This document shows, in pieces, positions 18,283-27,829 of a stretch of DNA of 47,228 nt (position 1 is the first letter of the stretch; every line of letters starts with the position of its first letter). The DNA comes from Gemmataceae bacterium. Its GTDB lineage: Bacteria; Planctomycetota; Planctomycetia; Gemmatales; Gemmataceae. Below the pieces are notes generated by a model. That model had not been told where the DNA came from, did no database searches, and was given only the letters and a program-made list of their open reading frames with translations. Made by a program: the position numbers and the translations under genes. Where the stretch lies: the NCBI GenBank assembly GCA_019748295.1, contig JAIEPT010000062.1, forward strand, positions 1 to 47,228. The letters are read 5' to 3'.

Positions 18283-18936
18283 ATGGACGCACGTCTGCTC
18301 CTCAAGAAAAGCGCGGGATCGCCTCAGCCGTTCACGTTGCGCTCCGACGAAACCGTCATCGGACGACAGACGGGTTGCCAGATCCGTGTTCCTTCCGGAA
18401 CCGTGAGCCGGCGGCATTGTCGCCTGACGCAAGAGAACGACTTGCTCTGGGCGGAAGACCTGGGGAGCGCCAACGGCACCATCATCAATGGTCGCCGCAT
18501 CAAGGGCCGCACCGTGCTGCGCCCGGGCGATTGGCTGCAGATCGGCGTCGCCAAGTTTCTCGCCGTGTATCAGCTGTCGCAACGATCCATCGATACCCTG
18601 CTTACGCTCGCGCCCACGCCCCCCGCGCAGCCGAAAGAAGAGGTGATGCCTGAGATCGACATCGAAGTGATGGACGAGGATTTGGGGACAGGCGCATCGG
18701 AACCGGAACCCATCGAATCCGATCTGCCTTTGGCCGTGGACGTCGACCTCGACGACGTGCCCCCACCTGCAATCGAACCCGTCCGCGAGAAAAAGAAAAA
18801 ACGCAAATCGAACGAGAGTGCGCCCGCTCCGGCGGCCTCGCTGGAAGAATTCGACGTGAGCAAGATTCTGGCCATGCGCCGCAAGACGATGCTAGGCAAA
18901 GGCGGCAGCGGCGATCTGAACGACCTGGGAGAGTGA
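18283..18936 (+). CDS. FHA-domain protein
   Basis: 217 residues. The N-terminal FHA domain (about 1-100) shows the phosphothreonine-binding core: ETVIGRQTGCQIRVPSGTVSRRHCRL (GR..S..H pattern with S and H of the SRRHC motif) and LGSANGTIINGRRI (NG motif). The rest is an acidic linker with a KKKKRK patch and a helix EEFDVSKILAMRRKTMLGKG at the end. FHA domains bind phospho-Thr on kinase substrates, so this likely reads signals from Hanks-type kinases such as the one at 36070. It is cytoplasmic, divergent from the TIGR00300 gene. Confidence 0.88.
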   Translation: MDARLLLKKSAGSPQPFTLRSDETVIGRQTGCQIRVPSGTVSRRHCRLTQENDLLWAEDLGSANGTIINGRRIKGRTVLRPGDWLQIGVAKFLAVYQLSQRSIDTLLTLAPTPPAQPKEEVMPEIDIEVMDEDLGTGASEPEPIESDLPLAVDVDLDDVPPPAIEPVREKKKKRKSNESAPAPAASLEEFDVSKILAMRRKTMLGKGGSGDLNDLGE

Positions 18937-19078
18937 ACGCCCGTCGAGGCATTCCTGTTTGATCGCTTTTCATTTCTTGAGCTAGAGTTCGCCTCCTTTA
19001 CGGAGCCCCGTGGCCGCTGTGACAAAAAACGGCGAGGATTTTTCCTCTCGCTCTTTGGACGCTACAGACCAAAAGCAA

Positions 19079-19182
19079 AAGCAGGATAATAGGAGAGCAG
19101 AAGAATAAGAAATGCAGATGAGCGAAGAATCCTCCTTCTCGCTCTGCCTTCTTATTATTCTGCTTTCTCCATTATCCTGCTT
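19079..19182. repeat. Large hairpin, AGCAGGATAAT family, copy 2
   Basis: The left arm at 19079-19111 starts AAGCAGGATAATAGGAG and pairs, with a few mismatches, with 19149-19182 (ends CCATTATCCTGCTT). It shares sequence with the perfect hairpin at 1694-1790. It lies between the convergent ends of the FHA gene and thiC, so it may separate their transcripts. Nothing else is seen in the 318-base gap. Confidence 0.8.
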
Positions 19183-19254
19183 ATCTTCTTCCGCAGCATG
19201 CATGACGAGACTTGCAAGGTTTCTGGACCAGCCGGCTAACGCCGGCCGCTCGCC

Positions 19255-21103
<1,849 letters not shown>

Positions 21104-21171
21104 GGAAGCCCGCAAGCCTGGAGAGACAGGTCGGCGACGGGCGTGGGGGAAGGGCGGCTTCGGATCGATCG

Positions 21172-21246
21172 CTTTCCCACGCCGGCATCACCCGGATCAG
21201 GTCCCAAGGGTCTGATCTCAGCCCGCGTCGCAAGCGGGCACCCCTA
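21172..21246 (-). promoter_or_regulatory. TPP riboswitch (THI element)
   Basis: Reading the - strand, the conserved parts occur in order: P1/P2 start GGGGTGCCC, the bulge GGGCTGAGAT, the helix AGACCCTTGGG, ACCTGATC, then GGTGATGCCGGCG followed by TGGGAAAG. These are the TPP-binding core sequences. It precedes the unknown membrane protein and thiC. The expression-platform structure between 21172 and 21103 is not obvious, so transcription versus translation control is undecided. Confidence 0.95.
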
Positions 21247-21258
21247 GCGATCGCCTGT

Positions 21259-21286
21259 ATTGTAGTGGCGATTAAGCGGAATGGAA
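21259..21286 (-). promoter_or_regulatory. Possible promoter for the thiC operon
   Basis: On the - strand TTCCAT and TACAAT are 16 bases apart, putting the expected start of transcription about 6 bases before the riboswitch. The match is weak but the position fits well. Confidence 0.4.
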
Positions 21287-21576
21287 GCGCGGGCCGCGGT
21301 TGGGGAAGTGTCGAGCGAAGCGAGAGGCGCCCTACGGAACGCGGTCGCGGCCTCTCCGAAGGCGGCGGAATCGGCGCAAAGATGCGCGGTGGCGGCGGTG
21401 GGGCGGAGGTGTGACGTTTGCGCCGACTCGCGAATCTTCATTTCCCGATTTCATTCGACTTTTTCTCAACTCCGATCAAGCCCGCCGTCTAAAATTGCTT
21501 CGCTTGACCCGTCCGGTCCCGCGTTTGCGAAGCGTTGTTCCGCTGTCCACCACCGGCCTGCATCCTTGAGCCCTCC
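21287..21576. other. Gap between divergent promoters, no gene seen
   Basis: No supported ORF. The segment lies between the thiC operon promoter and the protease gene and presumably contains the protease promoter; CTAAAAT at about 21490-21496 is one candidate -10 box without a good -35. Confidence 0.3.
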
Positions 21577-22716
21577 ATGAAGAAATTCTTGGCGTTCGGC
21601 TTCGGCGTCCTCGCGATCTTCGGCAGCGCGCACGCCTTCTTCCCGAACCTCGGCAATCCTGCCGCGGCACAATCGCCTGTCGTCGGAGAAGGCGGCCCCT
21701 TCCCTGAAGGGCCGCGCGATCCGCTCATGGCGCTCAGCGATCGCTTCGAAACGATTGCGCAGAAAGTGCTGCCTGCCGTCGTCTCCATCGAAGCCATCAA
21801 GCCCCCCAAGGCGAATTCCAATCGCACCAAGCCGATCGAAGAATCAGGCTCCGGCGTCCTCGTCAAGCTGGACGGCAAAGCGGGTTACTACGTGATTACC
21901 AATAATCACGTCATTTCCCAGGCACGCAACGATCAGATCACCATTCACCTGGCCGATGGCCGAATCTTCCGACCGATCCAGGTGTGGACGGACCCGGAAA
22001 CCGACATCGCCCTCATGGCCATCGAAAGCAACAACGCCCTCCCCACCGCTCCGCTCGGCAACAGCGACAACGTCCGCGTGGGACGATGGGTGCTGGCGTT
22101 CGGCAGTCCGTTCGGGCTTGCCCAAACCGTCACGCACGGCATCATCAGCGCACGCGATCGCGGTCAGGTCAGCCTGGGCGGCACGATTCGCATCAAGGAG
22201 TTCTTGCAGACCGATGCTGCGATCAACCCCGGATCCTCCGGCGGCGCCTTGGTAGACATGACGGGGCACGTCATCGGCATCAACACCGCGATCGCTTCGC
22301 ATAACGGCAGCAACAGCGGCGTCGCCTTCGCGATTCCCAGCAACCTCGTGAAACGCGTCATCGTGCAGATGATGGCCCAGGGCCAAGTGCAACGCGGCTT
22401 CCTGGGCATGCAGCTCGCCCAGGGTTTCGAGCCGAATGAAGCGTTGCGATTAGGCCTGGAGCGAGTGCAAGGCGCACTCGTGGAAAAGGTCTACCCGGAC
22501 ACGCCTGCTTCTTCCGCGGGATTACGGCCCAACGATGTGATCCTGCAAATCGAATCGGTGGCCGTGCGAAACGAGAACCACCTCATCAACCTCATCAGCA
22601 ACCTGCCGATCGGCCAACGCATCCGCATGCAAGTGTGGCGCGACCGCAATACCTCGACGCTCGAAGCCGTCGTCGGCGATTGGGCGAAGGCGCAAACGAG
22701 ATTCAAAGCCGATTGA
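21577..22716 (+). CDS. HtrA/DegP-like periplasmic serine protease with one PDZ domain
   Basis: 379 residues, start at ATG 21577 with a signal peptide (about 1-31, ending AAAQS). The catalytic triad is complete: His111 (ITNNHVISQ), Asp143 (DPETDIALMAI) and Ser221 (NPGSSGGALVD). The chain continues with GINTAIASHNGSNSGVAFAIP, typical of the family. A single PDZ domain covers about 275-370 (VYPDTPASSAGLRPNDVILQIESV). HtrA proteases degrade or refold misfolded envelope proteins. A single PDZ is like DegS or HtrA-type enzymes rather than DegP. It is monocistronic; a palindromic repeat starts 17 bases after the stop. Confidence 0.95.
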   Translation: MKKFLAFGFGVLAIFGSAHAFFPNLGNPAAAQSPVVGEGGPFPEGPRDPLMALSDRFETIAQKVLPAVVSIEAIKPPKANSNRTKPIEESGSGVLVKLDGKAGYYVITNNHVISQARNDQITIHLADGRIFRPIQVWTDPETDIALMAIESNNALPTAPLGNSDNVRVGRWVLAFGSPFGLAQTVTHGIISARDRGQVSLGGTIRIKEFLQTDAAINPGSSGGALVDMTGHVIGINTAIASHNGSNSGVAFAIPSNLVKRVIVQMMAQGQVQRGFLGMQLAQGFEPNEALRLGLERVQGALVEKVYPDTPASSAGLRPNDVILQIESVAVRNENHLINLISNLPIGQRIRMQVWRDRNTSTLEAVVGDWAKAQTRFKAD

Positions 22717-22732
22717 GCAGCAACATGACGCT

Positions 22733-22949
22733 CTGTAGGGAACGCCCTCCGTGGCGTTCCGCCGAACTGAACGCGTCCGAGCGACATCACCCAACTTGCA
22801 AATGTCGAAATCCCGCTTGCGTCTTTGCGTTCGAGCCGATTCTACGGCTCGCTACTAAGCCGCAAGCGGAAGACGGGCGATCGCAAGTGGGACGCATTCC
22901 ATCGGACGCGTCCCGTTCGGCGGAACGCCACGGAGGGCGTTCCCTACAG
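22733..22949. repeat. Long inverted repeat, 48-base arms (46/48 matched)
   Basis: The left arm 22733-22780 (starts CTGTAGGGAACGCCCTCCG) and the right arm 22902-22949 pair at 46 of 48 positions. The 121-base interior includes CCCGCTTGCG and TAAGCCGCAAGCG arms like those in the gap after 12120. It separates the convergent ends of the protease and PAP2-like genes. Confidence 0.85.
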
Positions 22950-22972
22950 CGCGTCGCGATTTCGCGCGGCTC

Positions 22973-24052
22973 TTAGTACTTCATCATCACGCTTAGGCCC
23001 ACCGCGTCTTGCATTGCGAGCGGAGCGAGTTGGAAGCGGCTATGCTCCATGTCCGTCTGAAAGACGCTGTGCGTCGCAACGACGGCGATCGCGTAACCCA
23101 GAGCAACTTGGCTGAAGTAATTGCGGTCGTCGTTGATGCGGGCGACGGGCGTATAGAGCGAACCCGCTACGAAGAGAACTTTGAGGGCGTACGAATCGGT
23201 CATGTACGCCGCGGTGAGCAGCGGCACGGCGCCGACATACGCATGGCCGGCGACGCCTTCGCGAGTGCGGATCGGCTGCCAGTAGCTAGACCCATCGCCC
23301 GGCCGATCGCCGCCCAGGCCATATTGCAGAACGCCGACCGCAGGGGCGCCCACGATGAGGGCTCGCAGCGATTTCGTGCCGAAAGTCCGCAGCGTGCCGC
23401 CAGCCGGATAATCTTCAAGGATTTTGCCGACGACGGCTCCGCCGATGAGCACGCCCCCCGTCCAACGCCAGTCGCCGAGTTGATCGTTGCCGAAGCGGAA
23501 AATCTGGTCGGAGCGTTCATTGCGGACACGCCCCTGCCACCAATCGCGGATGCCGGTATCGGCACGCGTGTTTGCTACCGGCGCGGCCGCGATCACAGCG
23601 ATGCCGACGCACAGCAGGTTGGGCGTCGTGTAGAAATGGCGGAAGTCTTCCCCGCTGCGAAACGCGGTCTCGGTCGCTTCGTCCCGATAGTCCATCAGCC
23701 ATTCTTGCCAAGTGCGAGGAACATGACGGGTGCGATCCACGTCCATCACCTCCGCCGGCGCTGCCATGGGATCCCAAGGACGCAACGGCGCCAATTCCGC
23801 GATCGACCATGCACGGGGGCCGAGCACCGGAACGATTGCCTGTTCCTTCACGCGCGGCACATTGGGAATCTCTTCCGGCACCACCACGCGGGGCAACTGC
23901 GGGACGACTTCGCCTCCCAGCGGAGGGGGCGGAAACTGCACGTTCGCATCGGGCAAGAAGTCGAGCGGCGGCGGCCGATCCTGAGCGCTCGCAGGGCGAA
24001 CGCAGTGCACCGCGACCCACGCCGACAACATCATGAGCACGATACGACGCAT
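22973..24052 (-). CDS. PAP2-like membrane protein with altered catalytic motifs
   Basis: 359 residues. A signal peptide ([23 protein letters not shown]) is followed by a Pro-rich stretch (to about 70) and a C-terminal half with several hydrophobic segments. Three motifs resemble the PAP2 (type 2 phosphatidic acid phosphatase) signature: YGLGGDRPG for the K..RP motif, VAGHAYVGA for PSGH, and [16 protein letters not shown] for SR..H..SD. In the last, the catalytic His position is Asn. The family removes phosphate from lipids; with the third-motif His missing this protein may be inactive or bind without catalysis. The family call is by motif only. Confidence 0.55.
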   Translation of the reverse strand: MRRIVLMMLSAWVAVHCVRPASAQDRPPPLDFLPDANVQFPPPPLGGEVVPQLPRVVVPEEIPNVPRVKEQAIVPVLGPRAWSIAELAPLRPWDPMAAPAEVMDVDRTRHVPRTWQEWLMDYRDEATETAFRSGEDFRHFYTTPNLLCVGIAVIAAAPVANTRADTGIRDWWQGRVRNERSDQIFRFGNDQLGDWRWTGGVLIGGAVVGKILEDYPAGGTLRTFGTKSLRALIVGAPAVGVLQYGLGGDRPGDGSSYWQPIRTREGVAGHAYVGAVPLLTAAYMTDSYALKVLFVAGSLYTPVARINDDRNYFSQVALGYAIAVVATHSVFQTDMEHSRFQLAPLAMQDAVGLSVMMKY

Positions 24053-24235
24053 CGCGACACGCTCCTCCGGAAACCAACGTCCGCTGTGTTTATCGGCGAT
24101 TCGGGTCGTGAGGAAGAATCGGATTGGGGAATCTGTAACGAACCTGCCGAAAACGCCGTCGCTACGACCGGACGACTTTGCGCTGTTTGCTCAGATTGCC
24201 AAGAGAATGACGATTTGGAAAATGCCCGCCCAACC

Positions 24236-24264
24236 TTGCCGGCGTGGGAAGCCGCCGTCATAAT
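24236..24264 (+). promoter_or_regulatory. Possible promoter for the DAHP synthase attenuator
   Basis: TTGCCG (24236-24241) and CATAAT (24259-24264) are separated by exactly 17 bases. Transcription would begin near 24271, about 26 bases before the leader ORF, giving a 5' leader of about 277 bases. Found by eye. Confidence 0.4.
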
Positions 24265-24296
24265 GGAGCCATTGGATCGGACTGAGCAGAAATGCC

Positions 24297-24413
24297 ATGC
24301 ACTCCCCTGGAACCAATGCGACGCTCGTGAACCGGAAGAATTCCGGCGTGGCGTTTTATTGGTTTTATTTCGGGCCCTACGGGGTTCCTGGGAGATTGGC
24401 GTCCGCCGGTTGA
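24297..24413 (+). CDS. Aromatic leader peptide of a DAHP synthase attenuator
   Basis: A 38-residue open frame, starting [17 protein letters not shown] and continuing [12 protein letters not shown]. Codons 20-25 read Phe-Tyr-Trp-Phe-Tyr-Phe with another Tyr at 28, so all three aromatic amino acids occur in one run; Trp is a single codon. It ends at TGA 24411-24413, 16 bases before the palindrome at 24430. It is in a different frame from the DAHP synthase. Ribosome stalling on these codons when aromatic aminoacyl-tRNAs are scarce is the expected sensor. The ribosome-binding site is weak (GAGCAG about 8 bases upstream) and the ATG at 24292 in another frame is an alternative start, giving only 12 residues. 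Confidence 0.7.
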   Translation: MHSPGTNATLVNRKNSGVAFYWFYFGPYGVPGRLASAG

Positions 24414-24450
24414 TCGAATCGAAATACCGAACGCCAAAGACCCTGGAACC
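24305..24450 (+). promoter_or_regulatory. Antiterminator and competing helices of the attenuator (segments 1-3)
   Basis: CCCTGGAACC at 24305-24314 (segment 1) and again at 24441-24450 (segment 3) can each pair with GGTTCCTGGG at 24383-24392 (segment 2), at 9 of 10 positions. The 2:3 pairing extends through TTGGCGT (24396-24402) with ACGCCAA (24431-24437). Segment 2 begins just after the aromatic codons, so a ribosome stalled there leaves it free and 2:3 can form. A ribosome at the stop codon covers part of it, freeing segment 3 for the terminator. Confidence 0.65.
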
Positions 24451-24477
24451 TTGCAAGGTTCCAGGGTCTTTGGCGTT
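24430..24477 (+). terminator. Attenuator terminator hairpin, perfect 48-base palindrome
   Basis: 24 bases from 24430 (AACGCCAAAGACCCTGGAACC and on) are mirrored exactly to 24477, followed by TTC with TTTT at 24476-24479. Segment 3 (24441-24450) pairs with segment 4 (24457-24466, GGTTCCAGGG). The T-run is short for an intrinsic terminator. The palindrome lies 71 bases before the DAHP synthase start. Confidence 0.75.
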
Positions 24478-24526
24478 TTCCCGTCCATGGTTATTCCCCA
24501 GCCTGGGCCGCGATTTCACGAATGGG

Positions 24527-24542
24527 GATTCTTCGGAGAATC
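24527..24542 (+). promoter_or_regulatory. Small hairpin over the DAHP synthase ribosome site
   Basis: GATTCT and AGAATC flank a TCGG loop, so the GGAGAA ribosome-binding site (about 9 bases before the ATG at 24548) lies in the loop and right arm. It might add translational control, but a 6-base stem is weak. Confidence 0.3.
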
Positions 24543-24547
24543 GAACG

Positions 24548-25561
24548 ATGATCGTCGTCATGAAGGCCGGGGCGAAGCCGCACGAAGTGGATCATGTCGT
24601 CCAGGAAGTGGAACGACTGGGATTGAAAAGCCACATCATCGTGGGCTCCGACAGGACAGTAATCGCCGCCCTGGGCGAAAAACGGGATGGCGCGAAACAA
24701 GCCCTCGAAACCGCGGCCGGAGTGGAGAAAGTCATGCCGATCCTCGCCCCCTACAAGATGGCCAGCACCGAAGTGAAGAAGGAACCTACCATCGTGCCGT
24801 CGCTCGGCCTCAAGGTGGGCGGCGGCACGATCGGCGTCATTGCAGGGCCTTGCTCCGTCGAGAGCAAGGAGCAAATCCTGCAAGTGGCTCGCATCGTCCG
24901 CGAAGCGGGGGCGGCGGGGCTACGCGGCGGCGCTTTCAAGCCGCGAACCAGTCCGTACAGCTTCCAGGGGATGAAGGAGAAAGGGCTCGAACTGCTCGCG
25001 TTGGCCCGCGAAGAAACCGGGCTCGCGATCGTCACCGAGGTGATGGCGCCCGAGCAGGTCGCCATGGTCGCCCAGTATGCCGACATCCTGCAAGTGGGCG
25101 CCCGCAACATGCAGAACTACCCGCTGCTCGAAGCCGTGGGCGTGGCGAACAAGCCGGTGCTTCTTAAGCGAGGCCCCTCCGCCACCATGGACGAGTTCCT
25201 CCTCGCGGCCGAGTACATCCTCAAGACGGGCAACACGCAAGTGATGCTCTGCGAACGCGGCATCCGCACCTTCGAAGACCACACCCGCTTCACCCTGCCC
25301 CTCGCGACCGTTCCGTACCTGAAGCAAACGACGCATTTGCCCGTAGTCGTCGATCCGAGCCACGGCACCGGCAAAGCGAGCCTCGTCGCACCGATGGCGG
25401 TCGCCGCCGTCGCTGCTGGCGCCGATGGCATCATCATCGAGGTCCACCCCGATCCGGAGCATGCGTTGAGCGACGGCTTCCAGGCGCTGACGCCGCCGAT
25501 CTTCAGCCAGATGATGGCCAATTGCCGCAAGGTGGCGCAGGCGTTGGGCAAGACGATGTGA
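24548..25561 (+). CDS. aroF: 3-deoxy-7-phosphoheptulonate (DAHP) synthase
   Basis: 337 residues; start at ATG 24548 ([22 protein letters not shown]), with GGAGAA upstream. The open frame runs much further upstream, but that stretch is antisense to the PAP2-like gene and includes the attenuator. It condenses phosphoenolpyruvate with erythrose 4-phosphate, the first committed step of aromatic synthesis. A ferredoxin-like N-terminal regulatory domain (about 1-70) precedes the barrel. Core motifs are [51 protein letters not shown] and [11 protein letters not shown]. This is the DAHP synthase/KDO8P synthase-like type with an N-terminal domain, as in Thermotoga, which is usually feedback-inhibited by aromatic amino acids. 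The gene symbol is by function; the paralogue letter is uncertain. Confidence 0.95.
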   Translation: MIVVMKAGAKPHEVDHVVQEVERLGLKSHIIVGSDRTVIAALGEKRDGAKQALETAAGVEKVMPILAPYKMASTEVKKEPTIVPSLGLKVGGGTIGVIAGPCSVESKEQILQVARIVREAGAAGLRGGAFKPRTSPYSFQGMKEKGLELLALAREETGLAIVTEVMAPEQVAMVAQYADILQVGARNMQNYPLLEAVGVANKPVLLKRGPSATMDEFLLAAEYILKTGNTQVMLCERGIRTFEDHTRFTLPLATVPYLKQTTHLPVVVDPSHGTGKASLVAPMAVAAVAAGADGIIIEVHPDPEHALSDGFQALTPPIFSQMMANCRKVAQALGKTM

Positions 25562-25587
25562 CCGCTTCGGATTTGGGAGGGCGAGGC

Positions 25588-25686
25588 GGGCGAGGCTCCT
25601 GCCGAGCCGGCGTTGCTAAAAACCCACGGAAAAATCAGCGTTTGGCGCAGCGAACAGTACCCGGCCGCTCGGCAGGAGCCTCGCCC
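25588..25686. repeat. Inverted repeat, 19-base perfect arms
   Basis: GGGCGAGGCTCCTGCCGAG at 25588-25606 is mirrored exactly at 25668-25686. It lies between the convergent ends of the DAHP synthase and the redoxin-fusion gene. Confidence 0.85.
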
Positions 25687-25706
25687 TGCCGGCCTCTTGC
25701 TGCGGT

Positions 25707-27464
25707 CTACTTCTTCTTCGGCGTGGTCTTCTCATCAACCCAGTAGAAGTCCACGTAGCCGATCATCATTTCGTCCCAGGTCTGGTCGCCCCAGCGGACT
25801 TCCTTGGTGGGATCGGGATTCGCGGGGTTGTCGAGCGAGTTGTCGAAGTGGGCGACGCACTGGATCTTGGAGCCCATCGGGACGAACAGCGGTTCCTTGA
25901 AGCGGTAGGTGTTCTGCCAATTGAAGTCGTACTGCGGGATCGAAAGGATCGTTTCCTTCTTGCCGTCGCCATGCACGAGATAGTAAGTGAAATCTTTGCC
26001 GCGCACGTGCATGTGCGGATAAAGGGAAAGGACCACGGCATCCTTGAAGGCGGGGATGGACGACGTGATCGTCTGGTTCGGCTCTCCCGGCGGGATCTTG
26101 ATTTTCGTGTTGGCAATGCCGTGATTCACGACGCTTTGCTTGGGCGGCTCCTTGCAGAAGACCAGGCCCACTTCGGAGCAATCCAACTCTTCCTTGCCCG
26201 TCGCCGTGTAGTGCATCTGGAACACGATTTCGGCTCCCGCCGGGATCTTGCGGCCCATGCCTTCGGGGAGCACCAAAGGCTCCGCCCCTGGCGCGGTTGA
26301 GACGAGCCAGACCGGCGTCTTGAGGAAGCTCTTCGGATCGCGATACGAAATGATGATGTGATGCACGACCGCCCGGTTGCCCGGCCTTGTTTCCGCGGAC
26401 TGCACCCACATGTCTTCCTTGAAGTTCGTCTTCGTCGCGAAATATTTGTAGCGGATCGTTCCCTTCGCCGGCACTTTGCAGGTCTCCGGCATTTTGAAGA
26501 CGACATCTGGTTTTCCGATGCGCCAGCCTTCTTCGAAGGTCGGCGCTTTCGGTTCGGTCTTGGCGTCGCCGCGTGGGGCGCCGGCGTCCACCCAGGCGAG
26601 GATCGTGTCGGTTTCCTCCTGCGACAGCCGGCGTTCGTTGGCGAAATGTCCGAAACGCGGGTCGGCATGCCACGGCGGCATCGTCCGGCGAGCGACCACT
26701 TCGCGGATCATGGCCGACCAGTTCGACGCGTCGTCAAAAGTGAGCAGCGGAAACGGCGCGGAGGTGCCCGCGTGATGGCAGTCGGCGCATCGCGAATGCA
26801 GAATCTTGGCAACGTCCTTGGCAAAGGTCGGTCCTGCTTTCGCATCCGCTCGGCGGATCGGCGTGATCAGACAACCCGCCGGTTCGGTCTCGGCCACGGT
26901 TACCTTCTTGGAAGCAATCACCTCGTCGATCGCTTCGCGCAGATCGTGCCGTTTTGCTTCGTCGCGGCGATAATCCTGGCCAATACGATCGTCGATGCGT
27001 CCGCGGTAACGGATCGCCATGCGGTGGTCGAGCACCACGACTTCCGGCGTCCGCTTCGCGTCGAATTGCGCCAAGGTGGTTTGGGTCGAATCGATCACGG
27101 CGGGAAACGCGAGCTTGTATTCCTTGACGTGCTTGGCGACATCCTTCGCATTGTCCGCGGGGGAAGGATACACGCCGAGGAACTGCACCTTCTTGTCCCG
27201 GTATTGGTCGGCCAGTTCATTGAGCGTCGGCACATAGCCGTTGCCGATGGGGCAGCGTGTGGACATGAAGACGACGACGGTCGCCTTGGAGTCCTGTACA
27301 TCGGCGAGTCCGACCGACTTGCCTTCGGGAGTGCGAAGGACGAAGGGGGCGATGCGTCGCCCGATGCCGCGCTCCTTGGCCGCCTTGCCGTCGCCGCCGT
27401 AGTTTTGGGCGAAGGCCGGGGCCGACAAGACACCAAGAGCCGCGAGAATCAAATACCATCGCAT
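25707..27464 (-). CDS. Redoxin, cytochrome c-like and copper monooxygenase-like fusion, secreted
   Basis: 585 residues; start at 27464 (MRWYLILAALGVLSAPAFAQN), with GGAGGAATG upstream and a clear signal peptide. Three parts are visible. Residues about 30-190 are a thioredoxin/AhpC-type redoxin with one active-site Cys (MSTRCPIGNGY, Cys71). A single heme c site CADCHH follows (Cys226, Cys229, His230). The C-terminal half has His/Met motifs like copper type II ascorbate-dependent monooxygenases: VVHHIIISYRD, FQMHYTATG, LYPHMHVRGKD. This combination is known from planctomycete genomes as a redox protein of unknown substrate. The last two modules suggest an electron-feeding heme next to a copper site; the reaction is unknown. 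Confidence 0.75.
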   Translation of the reverse strand: MRWYLILAALGVLSAPAFAQNYGGDGKAAKERGIGRRIAPFVLRTPEGKSVGLADVQDSKATVVVFMSTRCPIGNGYVPTLNELADQYRDKKVQFLGVYPSPADNAKDVAKHVKEYKLAFPAVIDSTQTTLAQFDAKRTPEVVVLDHRMAIRYRGRIDDRIGQDYRRDEAKRHDLREAIDEVIASKKVTVAETEPAGCLITPIRRADAKAGPTFAKDVAKILHSRCADCHHAGTSAPFPLLTFDDASNWSAMIREVVARRTMPPWHADPRFGHFANERRLSQEETDTILAWVDAGAPRGDAKTEPKAPTFEEGWRIGKPDVVFKMPETCKVPAKGTIRYKYFATKTNFKEDMWVQSAETRPGNRAVVHHIIISYRDPKSFLKTPVWLVSTAPGAEPLVLPEGMGRKIPAGAEIVFQMHYTATGKEELDCSEVGLVFCKEPPKQSVVNHGIANTKIKIPPGEPNQTITSSIPAFKDAVVLSLYPHMHVRGKDFTYYLVHGDGKKETILSIPQYDFNWQNTYRFKEPLFVPMGSKIQCVAHFDNSLDNPANPDPTKEVRWGDQTWDEMMIGYVDFYWVDEKTTPKKK

Positions 27465-27492
27465 CGTTGAACATTCCTCCAGAATCCCGTTG

Positions 27493-27573
27493 AGCCGCCG
27501 CTCTCGGAGCGGCGCAGGCAATCGCGTTGTCCACCGCCACGTCAAGTCCGCGCCGCTCCGAGAGCGGCGGCTA
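27493..27573. repeat. Inverted repeat, 22-base perfect arms
   Basis: AGCCGCCGCTCTCGGAGCGGCG at its left end (27493-27514) mirrors 27552-27573. It lies between the divergent redoxin-fusion and pssA genes, so it shares space with their promoters. Confidence 0.8.
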
Positions 27574-27829
27574 AACGTGAACTCAGTGGGCGTCCGGGCT
27601 CGTCGTCGCCGCGTCTCACTCGCTGTCTCCACATTGGGATGGAGACGTTACTGCCGAAGAGCGGGTAAAGTTTCAGGCAGCGCTGCTCGTCCTTTGGCGC
27701 TTCCAATTGAGTGCCATGAAGCAACCAAATGGCTCCGTTCGACTCGCTTTTCGCGTGACATTCCGATTGTTTCGGTATCTTAGTATGGATAGGGACGCTC
27801 GGTTTTCCTGCACCAAGGGGAGCATTCCG

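Noticed and set aside
23009-24547. Upstream extension of the DAHP synthase frame to 23009
   Set aside because: It runs antisense through the PAP2-like gene; DAHP synthases start near MIVVMKAGA and the ribosome site is at 24548.
24031-24561. 176-residue open frame on the - strand across the attenuator
   Set aside because: No similarity, and its codons are just the complement of the leader region.
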